Below are positions 49,895 through 58,325 of a stretch of DNA of 64,000 nt, piece after piece; position 1 is the first letter of the stretch; each line of letters begins with the position of its first letter. The notes under the pieces were generated by a model that saw only the letters and a program-made list of their open reading frames with translations, did no database searches and was not told where the DNA came from. Both the position numbers and the translations under genes were made by a program. Origin of the DNA: Sediminispirochaeta bajacaliforniensis DSM 16054 (GTDB taxonomy: Bacteria > Spirochaetota > Spirochaetia > DSM-16054 > Sediminispirochaetaceae); contig NZ_KB899407.1 of NCBI RefSeq assembly GCF_000378205.1, positions 62,001 to 126,000 of the forward strand. The letters are read 5' to 3'.

Positions 49895-52391
49895 ATTCCG
49901 CATCCCCGGATCTTGCTTCAACCCGTTCCAGGGCCCAAAGTGTGTATTTTCTTATTTTCTTGTCAGGATCCTCTTTCAAGGCCTCCAGTATTTCTCTACC
50001 GCTTTCGGTCCCGAGCTTTTCAAGGGCCTTTGTTACCATCACACGAACCTCCTGATCGGGATCGCGCCCGGCAAGAACGATTCCGCGAAACGCCGCAAGG
50101 GTCCCAATCTTGGAAAGGGTTTCGGCGGCCTCTCTTCGAACCCGGGGATCCCGATGGTTTAGTTTCCTAATCGCATGCTCGACGTATCCTGTCGCCTCAA
50201 GAACCTCGGTTATAAGAGGAGTTAAAGAGCCGATCTCCTCGGAAAGCAGGGCCAGCAATGGTCCTTCAGCCTCTTCCCCCATCCGTCCGAAGGCAACAGT
50301 GATACGCTCCCGCAGCTCGGGTCCGGCGTCCTTCATTTTCTCGATAAGTTGCTTAACCTGTTTTTTCTCCCGCAATTTCGAAAGGGCCTCAATCAGGGGA
50401 TCGGTCAAATCCTCGGAAGGATCTTTGAGAAATTTTACAAGAATATCCACGGCCCTCTGTCCGGTGGATTGGGAGAGGCCTTTGATTGCAGCAAGTTTTA
50501 CCGATTCAACCTCGTTTTCATCGGCTATAAGATTTTCAAAATTCCCAAGCATTGAGTCACCGGCCTTGGAGCTAAGAGCCCTTGCAGCTTCCATACGCAC
50601 CCGTTCAACGGGATCCCTAAGAAGATCGAAGGAAGATTTTATCGACTTCTGGTCGCCGTACTCAAGCAGCGCCCATACGGCAGCCCGCCTGACCTCGGGA
50701 TCTGCATCTCCCACAGCATCACGAATCGGTGTCAGGAAATCCTTTACTCCTGTGGCCGGAATTGCTGAAATAAGTGCGGCACGAACCTTACCATCGTCTT
50801 TTTCCAATGTGTCGAGAACACGTTGCTGGAATAATGTACCGGCATACTCTTTCAGGTGAAGGGAAAAATCTCGTGCTTCATCAAAAGGAAGTACAGGCAT
50901 CTGCTCAAGGAGGAATTGCATGCAGTAGGTCAACTTCAATTTGCCAAGCAATATCAGAGCGGAGATTCGAACGGCATGGGCATACCCTTCTCTACCGCTT
51001 TTCAGGATATCCATCAGGCGATCAAGGTACAGAGAAGGAGAATAACACAGAAAAGCATCATGGAGAGCATTTCTGTATGTTTCATCACACAAATTTTCTT
51101 CAAGAATTTTGAGTAATTCGGGAAGGACGAGGTGAGGGAAGCCTGCCGGCAAAGCATCAAGTATCAACCTGGCCCCGGCATCCGAGATCCGACACCGACG
51201 ATCCAGCTCTTCTACCGCCATAGAAACGGAAGATTCGGTCCCTCGCTCCCGCACTGCGGTAAGAGAGGAAGAAAAAAGCCGAAACAGGTCAGGATCACCC
51301 CCACGAAAAACCCCATTCTCTTCATGGATCGTTCCCACAAGAGGAAATACCTTTCGAAGCAGATCGGCAATCAAACCGCGATCCCCCGAATGTTGCAGAA
51401 GATCGGCAGCGATCTGAAGCGATACCCTGTTCTCAGAAAAGGGCAAGGTATTAAGGAATCCGACGACATTCACTTCGACAGCATTCCCGAGAAGCATTTC
51501 CACCCGTTTCAGACCCTCGACATCCTCTCCATCGGCCTCGGCAAAAAGAGTATCCAAACTCCCTGACTCCTGGAGGAACTGGGCCGCGGCAAAGCGAATC
51601 TCCAAATCCTTATGCTCCAGCAGCGCAAAGGCTTTTCTCCGATCTTCGGTAGATGAAAGATCGAATTGTTCGACCACATGAAGTACGGCGGCAGGTGCGA
51701 GGTCCGAAAAATCGATAACATAACGGTCAGAAAACGACGAAAGGAGTCGCTTTTTCGCCTCACTGCGGACCTCAAACGCCGTATCATCGGTAAGAAAAAC
51801 AATCAGTTGATTATAAAAATCATCCTTCTCCCGATCATCCTTGGGCTGAAATTCCGCAATGAGGGTCCGCCGGATAAGCGGATGTGGATCGTGAAACAGC
51901 TCAATAAGCGCACGGCGGGAGCGTTCCTCATCATCGGCAAGCAAGGTCTTTACCGCCATATAGCGGGCCGGCCATTCCGGATCACCGGTCATCTCCCGGA
52001 TGCGATCAAGCTGCTGAGAAAAGAAGCGAAAGGCTTCCGTTCCATCGAAGGATTCGCCCCTGCCAGTGAGGGCAATTCGCCTGAATACAAAAAGATCATC
52101 ACTGGCCTCAATCCAGGCCCGTAACACTGTGGCGATTTTTTCATTACCGAGCGCAGCCAGAAAAACGGAAAACAGTCCCATATCCGGGGCCTCTTCCAAA
52201 ATCCAAAGGGCCGTTTTTTTGGCCGGACGACGAAGGAATGAATCGATTCTTTCCTTAACACTTTTTCCCGCTGATCTTCTTTTCATCGCCAGAAATACCA
52301 CGACAATGCAAACGATAACCGCGAGAACAGCCGCAGCAATCGCCCAGACAGGAAAGTTTCCGACTCTGATCGATAGAAAATCACTGTTCAT
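49893..52391 (-). CDS. membrane-anchored HEAT-repeat protein
   Basis: 832 residues. One N-terminal membrane segment (about 12-35) and a basic stretch precede a long alpha-solenoid. HEAT/PBS-lyase-type repeats are clear in the last 350 residues (for example DADPEVRRAAVWALLEYG and HRDPRVRREAAETLSKIG), with a Gly or Asp/Arg ladder. Topology suggests the solenoid faces the cytoplasm. It would act as a protein-binding scaffold. AAAGGAG precedes the ATG, 10 bases after the cyclase stop, so the cyclase and this protein are one operon. Confidence 0.9.
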   Translation of the reverse strand: MNSDFLSIRVGNFPVWAIAAAVLAVIVCIVVVFLAMKRRSAGKSVKERIDSFLRRPAKKTALWILEEAPDMGLFSVFLAALGNEKIATVLRAWIEASDDLFVFRRIALTGRGESFDGTEAFRFFSQQLDRIREMTGDPEWPARYMAVKTLLADDEERSRRALIELFHDPHPLIRRTLIAEFQPKDDREKDDFYNQLIVFLTDDTAFEVRSEAKKRLLSSFSDRYVIDFSDLAPAAVLHVVEQFDLSSTEDRRKAFALLEHKDLEIRFAAAQFLQESGSLDTLFAEADGEDVEGLKRVEMLLGNAVEVNVVGFLNTLPFSENRVSLQIAADLLQHSGDRGLIADLLRKVFPLVGTIHEENGVFRGGDPDLFRLFSSSLTAVRERGTESSVSMAVEELDRRCRISDAGARLILDALPAGFPHLVLPELLKILEENLCDETYRNALHDAFLCYSPSLYLDRLMDILKSGREGYAHAVRISALILLGKLKLTYCMQFLLEQMPVLPFDEARDFSLHLKEYAGTLFQQRVLDTLEKDDGKVRAALISAIPATGVKDFLTPIRDAVGDADPEVRRAAVWALLEYGDQKSIKSSFDLLRDPVERVRMEAARALSSKAGDSMLGNFENLIADENEVESVKLAAIKGLSQSTGQRAVDILVKFLKDPSEDLTDPLIEALSKLREKKQVKQLIEKMKDAGPELRERITVAFGRMGEEAEGPLLALLSEEIGSLTPLITEVLEATGYVEHAIRKLNHRDPRVRREAAETLSKIGTLAAFRGIVLAGRDPDQEVRVMVTKALEKLGTESGREILEALKEDPDKKIRKYTLWALERVEARSGDAE

Positions 52392-52401
52392 ATTCGCTCC
52401 T

Positions 52402-53988
52402 TTAGCTTACCTGCTTCAGAACACTAAAAATGTGGATAGGTTTCTCTTTTCCCTTAACCTTGACAGGCTCCAATTCCTTAAGTTTAAAACGCTCTCCTAT
52501 AAGGGACCTGGTATCTTCGGTGATGATGACCTCACCCTTTCCCGCAACCCCTTCCAATCGCGCAGCGACATTGACGGTATCACCGATAACCGAATAATCC
52601 ATCCTTCGGTTGCTGCCGAGATTGCCGGCCACAAGCCTGCCGGTATGCATTCCGATACCAATAGAAAGCTTCGAAGCGGCTCCGGTAAAAAAGGTACGTT
52701 TTTTGGATTTGACGAGTTCCTGAATTTCCACTGCACAGGAAACGGCGGAAATTGCATCCTGTTCATCGGAAAATACAGGGACACCCCAGGCAGCCATAAT
52801 ACAATCGCCTATGAATTTATCGATGTAGCCCCGATGTTTGATCACCACCTCCACCGCTTGGCTGAAGTACTCATTTAAGACTTCGATGATATATTCAGGC
52901 TCTTTTGATTCGGAAAAGGAGGTATAACCACGTATATCGGCAAAAAATACGGTCGCGATTTTCTTCGCTCCTCCCGGCCGGACAAGCTCGGGATGTTCGG
53001 TCAGGGCCTGAACAATATCCCCGGAGAGATAACGACTAAACATGTTTTTAATAACACGTCGCTCTTCCACCGCAACCTTCATTTCATCTTGAAGTTTTCG
53101 CTCCCTGCTCTGATCGGTAAACAACAAGGTCAGCCCCTCTTTTCGGCCGCGCTTACCCCGTAACGGAGCAATGGTAAGGGCAAAGTCGATATCCTCTTTC
53201 CGACCATCGCCCATGATGATCCCCTTTGCAATTCCCTGAATCCCCGGCCGTTCTTTTCCGTCCCGATCCGATTCGGCGATGGCACTCAACACAGCCTTAC
53301 TCAGATTGGAAGAAAAGAGATCCCGCACACTTTTCCCATAGGCACTCTCATCCAGGCCGAATCGTTCGACAGCAGCCCGGTTGAAATAGTGAATGGCACC
53401 GCTTTCATCGGTAGTGATTAAAAGATCGGTCATCGAGGAAAAGATGCTTTCCTGATATCGCTCAAGGGCTTCGGTATACTTCAGCTGTCGATCAAGCTCC
53501 CGATAGAGCAAGGAACTGCGAAGCATTCCACCCGCAAGAGTCGAAAGAGAATCAAGAAACAAAAAACGATCCTGCATGTAATGCCGGGGATGAATGGAAT
53601 TAAGATAGAGAAGCGCAAGCTTCGATCTTGGGGTAAAGAGCGGCAAAATAATACCGCTGCGCATATCCGGGTGAAGAAAGGCATCTGAAAAGAAGGGTCG
53701 ATCTCTATCATGAAGAATCAGACTTTCGCCGCATTCTTCAACGAAGGCAACACTTTCACTATTACGATCGATACTATTCGGAATTTCATAATCCCCCCGC
53801 TGATACACATTGCGCAACAATGCAGAAGGATTCTCCGGATCGGAATAGGCAAAAAGGGCCGCAACGGATGAGCGGGAGACATCGATCGCCTGCTCGACTA
53901 AAATAGAGATCTGACTGGTATAGCGGGTCTCGTCCGAAAGACGGGAACCAGCACGGACCAGCTCACCAAAAACGTAGGATTTCATCAT
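52402..53988 (-). CDS. GAF-PAS class III adenylate cyclase
   Basis: 528 residues: GAF-like domain (about 20-165), PAS domain (about 185-300, SMTDLLITTDESGAIHYFN), and a class III cyclase domain (about 335-520). Metal Asp residues are in FFADIRGYTSF and FIGDCIMAAWG. The Lys in DKFIGD and the Asp in MDYSVIGD support ATP over GTP. Transition-state Asn and Arg are in NVAARLE. It makes cAMP in the cytoplasm in response to signals sensed by GAF and PAS. There is no membrane segment. Its promoter predicts a leaderless transcript. Confidence 0.92.
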   Translation of the reverse strand: MMKSYVFGELVRAGSRLSDETRYTSQISILVEQAIDVSRSSVAALFAYSDPENPSALLRNVYQRGDYEIPNSIDRNSESVAFVEECGESLILHDRDRPFFSDAFLHPDMRSGIILPLFTPRSKLALLYLNSIHPRHYMQDRFLFLDSLSTLAGGMLRSSLLYRELDRQLKYTEALERYQESIFSSMTDLLITTDESGAIHYFNRAAVERFGLDESAYGKSVRDLFSSNLSKAVLSAIAESDRDGKERPGIQGIAKGIIMGDGRKEDIDFALTIAPLRGKRGRKEGLTLLFTDQSRERKLQDEMKVAVEERRVIKNMFSRYLSGDIVQALTEHPELVRPGGAKKIATVFFADIRGYTSFSESKEPEYIIEVLNEYFSQAVEVVIKHRGYIDKFIGDCIMAAWGVPVFSDEQDAISAVSCAVEIQELVKSKKRTFFTGAASKLSIGIGMHTGRLVAGNLGSNRRMDYSVIGDTVNVAARLEGVAGKGEVIITEDTRSLIGERFKLKELEPVKVKGKEKPIHIFSVLKQVS

Positions 53989-53994
53989 GATATT

Positions 53995-54023
53995 ATTGTA
54001 AGCGAAGAGTTTTCCCTATACAA
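53995..54023 (-). promoter_or_regulatory. cyclase-HEAT operon promoter
   Basis: Reverse strand: TTGTAT (54023-54018), 17-base spacer, TACAAT (54000-53995), six bases, ATG at 53988. Confidence 0.6.
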
Positions 54024-54101
54024 GTTAAGAATCGGCTTCATATTGGAGCACCGACGGATCACATCTCCTCGGCAGGATCATCTCTTTTCGGCTTTAGCAT
54101 G

Positions 54102-55013
54102 TTAAAACGACAGACTTGGGAGCAATCCTCGAATGCTGTCTTTGATGAACTCAATGAATACAAATAGGGAAGGAGCGGTATTGCATTTCAACCAAGCAAT
54201 ATAGTTATCCGTATAGGTTTCTTTTCTGTCATAGTCGATATAAACGATTTCCGATTGATTAGGTTGCCTGAACGACCGCGGCATAGGAACTATGGCCATG
54301 CCCGACGAAACCATAGCCATACAGTTTTCAAATCTTTTTACTAATGTGACACTGCTCATATCAACGCCGCTTTGGACCAACCGTTCATGGACTCCGTGCA
54401 TACTTTTGGCACCCACATGCTGGTCAACCATAACGATCTGCTCCCCTTTGATATCATCTTCCGTCAGTTTTGCCTTTCTTGCCAGACGGTGGGATTTATG
54501 CATGGCAAAACAGGTATAATCCCGGTATAGGTAAAAACTCTCGATCTGGTTGTTATGCGTGATCTCGGCCCCTTCGACAAAGGCCACATCAAACTGCCTT
54601 GTGACCAAGCCGTTGGGCATCTCTCCCCAGTTCTCAACGGCCAGTTCAAGTTGGAAATCCCTATTTTCTTTCTGAAATTTCTGAATCATCGGCAGGAGAA
54701 AGGTCCAGTTTGGAGGACCATGATAGCAAATGGAAAGGTGGTTATTTTCTCTATTTGCAATTCTCCTGGTTTGAGCCAGCACCGCTTCGTATTTCTCAAT
54801 TAACTCAAGAAATTCCTGCTTCAGAAATTCTCCGGCGGGAGTCAGCATAACATTCCGTTTATTCCTTACGAACAGCTGAACGCCGATTTCATTTTCAAGC
54901 CCTTGAATCTGCTGGCTCATGGAAGATTGGGTAATGCACTGTTTTTCCGCTGCACGGGTAAAATTCATAAGTTCCGCCAGGCTTAAAAAACAGCGTATAC
55001 GATGTATATCCAT
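54102..55013 (-). CDS. LysR-family transcriptional regulator
   Basis: 303 residues. The N-terminal winged helix (LSLAELMNFTRAAEKQCITQ, then GLENEIGVQLFVRNKRNVMLT) and the periplasmic-binding-like effector domain are standard. It is divergent from the lipoprotein flavin reductase at 55236 and probably regulates it with the reductase substrate or product as co-inducer. GGAAG lies about eight bases before the ATG. Confidence 0.94.
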   Translation of the reverse strand: MDIHRIRCFLSLAELMNFTRAAEKQCITQSSMSQQIQGLENEIGVQLFVRNKRNVMLTPAGEFLKQEFLELIEKYEAVLAQTRRIANRENNHLSICYHGPPNWTFLLPMIQKFQKENRDFQLELAVENWGEMPNGLVTRQFDVAFVEGAEITHNNQIESFYLYRDYTCFAMHKSHRLARKAKLTEDDIKGEQIVMVDQHVGAKSMHGVHERLVQSGVDMSSVTLVKRFENCMAMVSSGMAIVPMPRSFRQPNQSEIVYIDYDRKETYTDNYIAWLKCNTAPSLFVFIEFIKDSIRGLLPSLSF

Positions 55014-55148
55014 GATTTTTTCTTCCAGATTAAATAGAACAGTAAATTCTTATACCAAGCCTGCTCTCAGGTCAAGAGGAATGGAAAGGAACGCCGACGT
55101 AAATAATCGGTAATTCCGATAGTGTCAGCAAGATAATTAATTTCTTAT

Positions 55149-55159
55149 CTTTCAGAAAG
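55149..55159. promoter_or_regulatory. small palindrome in the LysR-reductase divergent region
   Basis: CTTTCAGAAAG (5-1-5) lies upstream of a TTGTAT at 55162-55167. LysR sites are usually T-N11-A dyads, so this is only a candidate. The rest of 55014-55235 is AT-rich with no clear single promoter. Confidence 0.25.
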
Positions 55160-55235
55160 TGTTGTATATATACCATATTAGTTAAATTTTTATTGATAAT
55201 AAAATGCTGAGAAAATTGGAGGAGTAACGTATCGT

Positions 55236-56768
55236 ATGAAAAGTAGTTCAGGAAAAATCATGGTCTCGCTTCTTATCCTGTTGTCACTGTTCTCCTGTTC
55301 GAAGGCGGAGAACGTCGCAACCCTGAATAATCCGGATTTACATGCCGATGTTGTCGTTGTAGGAGCCGGCGGAGCGGGATTGTCGGCAGCAATCCAGGCT
55401 CGACAACTGGGGTTGAATGTAATTCTCCTGGAAAAAAACGGGTATCCAGGAGGAAGTACGATCATGACAGAAGGGATGTTTGCCGTGGGTTCTCACTTTC
55501 AGAAAGAAGCTGGTGTAAAGACAAGCTCGAGAGATATTCTGTTATCTGTCGAAGAGTATCACCACTGGATACCCGATAGTACGCTTTTAGAGAAATTTTT
55601 CGCCAGCTCCGCAGAAACCATCGACTGGCTGGAAAGTCTCGGCGTTACGTTTACAGGGGTCTCTTTCATGGGTGATTCTGTACAAACCTGGCATCTTTTC
55701 AAGGGAAAGGGAGAAGAGTATATAAATTCACTGCATAAGGCAGCTACTAAAGCGGGAGTAAACCTGATGCTCGAAACCCCCGGAAAAGAGCTTGTCATGG
55801 AAGAGGGAAAGGTCAAGGGGATTATTGCGGAAAAGAAGGATGGTACAAAGCTGAACATCGAGGCTCCAGTTGTAATCCTTGCTACCGGCGGATATTCAGA
55901 TAATCCTGAAATGATGAGAAAATACGCTGGCATTAACCCGGAAAATGCCGTTCAAATCGGAATGCCCGGACGTACCGGGGACGGAATCAATATGGGTATC
56001 GACGTCGGTGCGGATACTTCCAATCTCGGGACTGTTATGTACTACGGAGGAAATCTGAAAGGGGTTCCCTATGGTACTCATCTGTATACGGCATCGGCCT
56101 TCCAGCCTACCATGGTGTGGGTAAATCAGGATGGTGTCCGCTTTGCCGATGAAAGTATTGCCGGCCGTAATTTTTCGTACTCCGGCAATGCCATTAAGGG
56201 GCAGGACAAAGTATACAGCATCATGAATAAGGCAAATCTGGACTATCTCGTGGAAAAAGGGTGTATTTTAGGAACGGGCGAATATACCGTGACAGGGACA
56301 AAACTGACTGATCTGTATAAAGAGATGAATGAACAGTTGAGCAAACCGGATTCTGGCATCTTTATTGCCGATTCTCTTGAAAAACTGGCTACGCTGATTC
56401 GCGTAGATAAGGAGTCTCTGCTTACGACCATGAATAATTACAACTCCTATTGTGAAGCAGGAAATGACGAAGAATTCGATAAGGCATCAAAGTTTTTGGT
56501 ATCAATGTCCGAGGGACCATATTATGCCTTTGCCTTGGAGGTGGGATATTTCACTACAGTCGGAGGACTGACTGTCAACAAGAATGCTCAGGTTCTCGAT
56601 CTGGATGGCAATATTATTCCCGGATTGTATGCCGCAGGAAGCGATGCAGGCGGCCTCTACGGCGATTCCTATGATGTCGTGTACTGTGCCGGATCACAGC
56701 AGGGTTGGGCAGTGAATTCCGGTCGTTTCGCAGCAAAAGATGCTGCTATATTCTTAGGGAAAGAATAG
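55236..56768 (+). CDS. lipoprotein flavin reductase, fumarate/urocanate reductase-like
   Basis: 510 residues. A lipoprotein signal (LLSLFSC) is followed by an FAD-binding domain with VVVGAGGAGLSAAIQA (about 39-54), EKNGYPGGST and the C-terminal FAD loop PGLYAAGSDAGGLYGDSYD. The capping domain holds RFADESIAGRNFS, where an Arg would serve as proton donor in this family. No haem motif (CxxCH) and no FMN_bind domain are present, so electrons must come from another protein. Substrate could be fumarate, urocanate, an acrylate or similar. GGAGGAG is 11 bases before the ATG. Divergent LysR gene. Confidence 0.88.
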   Translation: MKSSSGKIMVSLLILLSLFSCSKAENVATLNNPDLHADVVVVGAGGAGLSAAIQARQLGLNVILLEKNGYPGGSTIMTEGMFAVGSHFQKEAGVKTSSRDILLSVEEYHHWIPDSTLLEKFFASSAETIDWLESLGVTFTGVSFMGDSVQTWHLFKGKGEEYINSLHKAATKAGVNLMLETPGKELVMEEGKVKGIIAEKKDGTKLNIEAPVVILATGGYSDNPEMMRKYAGINPENAVQIGMPGRTGDGINMGIDVGADTSNLGTVMYYGGNLKGVPYGTHLYTASAFQPTMVWVNQDGVRFADESIAGRNFSYSGNAIKGQDKVYSIMNKANLDYLVEKGCILGTGEYTVTGTKLTDLYKEMNEQLSKPDSGIFIADSLEKLATLIRVDKESLLTTMNNYNSYCEAGNDEEFDKASKFLVSMSEGPYYAFALEVGYFTTVGGLTVNKNAQVLDLDGNIIPGLYAAGSDAGGLYGDSYDVVYCAGSQQGWAVNSGRFAAKDAAIFLGKE

Positions 56769-56788
56769 CAAGATTCTTATAACACAAG

Positions 56789-56826
56789 GGCTGTTTCATG
56801 CTATGGCATGGGTCAGCCCGATTTTG
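56789..56826 (+). terminator. weak terminator after the flavin reductase gene
   Basis: GGGCTG (56789-56794) pairs with CAGCCC (56815-56820), enclosing CATGC/GCATG; only a short T-run follows. Confidence 0.4.
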
Positions 56827-56899
56827 AAAACACGAGACAGGCGGCCGAACTTAGCGGCTATAGGTCGCCGTTATACACTTCGATGCCAATAGAAAGCGG

Positions 56900-57679
56900 T
56901 TATCGCATTATCCCCCATACACATTCCGATCCGTCGCAATCGATAATAAGTATGCATTCGGGCAGACAAAAGTAATGACGCCCCTTGTAGATATCCTTCA
57001 GAATCAGCGTTCCGTCGACAAGAAGGGTTGCAGCAACGCAAGAAGAAGCATCCAAGGGATCAAGAGCAGAATCAATATTAGGACATAGGAAAGCAGGAAG
57101 ATAAAAAGTCGTGTCGAAACGGGGCAGAAGGCGAACGGAATATGCGGAAAAACAACGAAAGAGAAGATCACATTGAATCCGTCTGCAATCTATGGCCCGC
57201 ATCTCTCCGCCCGATACCGCGACCATCCGCACATAGAGGCGTTCGATGTTTAGATCTTCGAAATCCTGCCGCCGTTTCCACAGGGTAAGCATGATATCCG
57301 CCACCACAGCCCCCTCCCGGCATAAAGAAAGCTCACGGGATGCATCGGGATTATCATCCCCTGAGAAGCGCCAGAACGGAGGCTCTCCCAAAGGGCCACA
57401 TCCTCCCCTCCAAAGGATTCCTCCAGCCTCAAGCCATGGCCTGTTGGGTGAGCGCGCCCACACTGGCTGCAAAACGCCCCTACAGATTGCCAGACGAATA
57501 GAGGAGGTCCCAACAGGCACTGCTACCGAACGAACGATTTCGTTGCAATCGGGGAAGTGCACCTCCCAGCCCTCTGCATCGGGTAATCGGACAAGCAGGG
57601 AAACATCCCCTGAGAAAAACGTACAAGAAGAAAACCCAAGAACAAGAAAAGCGAAAACCAAAAAACGAAGACATCTCAT
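56900..57679 (-). CDS. lipoprotein of unknown function
   Basis: 259 residues from the ATG at 57679 (AAGG upstream); a frame to 57712 is longer but lacks a site. A lipobox (LVLGFSSC) follows a hydrophobic stretch. The mature part is beta-rich with about a dozen cysteines, including pairs such as CRRIQC and CNE...C, which suggests disulfides. I do not recognise the family. The preceding 130 bases (56769-56899) hold only the weak hairpin. The DUF4416 gene ends 45 bases upstream, so the two may be cotranscribed. Confidence 0.75.
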   Translation of the reverse strand: MRCLRFLVFAFLVLGFSSCTFFSGDVSLLVRLPDAEGWEVHFPDCNEIVRSVAVPVGTSSIRLAICRGVLQPVWARSPNRPWLEAGGILWRGGCGPLGEPPFWRFSGDDNPDASRELSLCREGAVVADIMLTLWKRRQDFEDLNIERLYVRMVAVSGGEMRAIDCRRIQCDLLFRCFSAYSVRLLPRFDTTFYLPAFLCPNIDSALDPLDASSCVAATLLVDGTLILKDIYKGRHYFCLPECILIIDCDGSECVWGIMR

Positions 57680-57724
57680 GTACCTTCTACACGGCAGAAA
57701 AAGCCCAGGCACTTCAGAAACATG

Positions 57725-58246
57725 CTAAGAAACAGAAAAGCCAAGCTCCTTTAACTGCTTATGATACATAGCACGAATATCTTTCAGTATCTTTTGGTAT
57801 GCCTCACTCCTAAAATCGGGATAGGTCCAGGGAAGGGCCTGATATGATCCTGCCCGGAAAAAAAGGGTTACTTCCGCATAGATGCCTTCGGAAAGGGGAA
57901 TCCTGTGCCCAGGACCTTTTGTAGAAGCAAGAATGAGCCGCCCCAAACCAAGAAGTCCGGGATCAAGGTTTATACGACGGTGGCCCGCTTCGCCCCACAC
58001 CCCTTCAAGCTTGTTGGATCTCCTCTTTACAGAAGCAAGACGTTGCGGATCGATCGGCTCACGAAAGGCATAAAACTTGCGGAAGATCGGTGTGCCCATC
58101 TCGTCGTCATAGTAGGTGGTATAGGTAAAAGCAAGCTCCTCACTGCTGTAGTCGATAGCACCGAACTCCTCTCTCAATTGCGGCTCAACCCGAACAAAAC
58201 GGTCGGGAAGCGAAGAGAGCACCCCGATAATAAGCTTCTCGGGCAT
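57725..58246 (-). CDS. DUF4416-family protein
   Basis: 173 residues from the ATG at 58246; the open frame to 58279 would begin at a TTG. The pattern is that of DUF4416: KLIIGVLSSL at the N-terminus, EFGAIDYSSEELAFTYTTYY, EMGTPIFRKFYAF, RRINLDPGLLG and GIYAEVTLFF. Members are common in deltaproteobacteria, spirochaetes and other anaerobes, and no function is established that I know. A TATTAC box seven bases before the ATG may be its -10. Confidence 0.88.
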   Translation of the reverse strand: MPEKLIIGVLSSLPDRFVRVEPQLREEFGAIDYSSEELAFTYTTYYDDEMGTPIFRKFYAFREPIDPQRLASVKRRSNKLEGVWGEAGHRRINLDPGLLGLGRLILASTKGPGHRIPLSEGIYAEVTLFFRAGSYQALPWTYPDFRSEAYQKILKDIRAMYHKQLKELGFSVS

Positions 58247-58287
58247 AAAATCTGTAATAGTTCCCACGATAGCCCCCAAACAGCTTG

Positions 58288-58316
58288 TTGCTGATTTTTC
58301 TATTTTACGTGATAAT
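58288..58316 (+). promoter_or_regulatory. promoter of the gene at 58326
   Basis: TTGCTG at 58288-58293, 17-base spacer, GATAAT at 58311-58316, nine bases, ATG. Confidence 0.55.
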
Positions 58317-58325
58317 AGTAACCCT

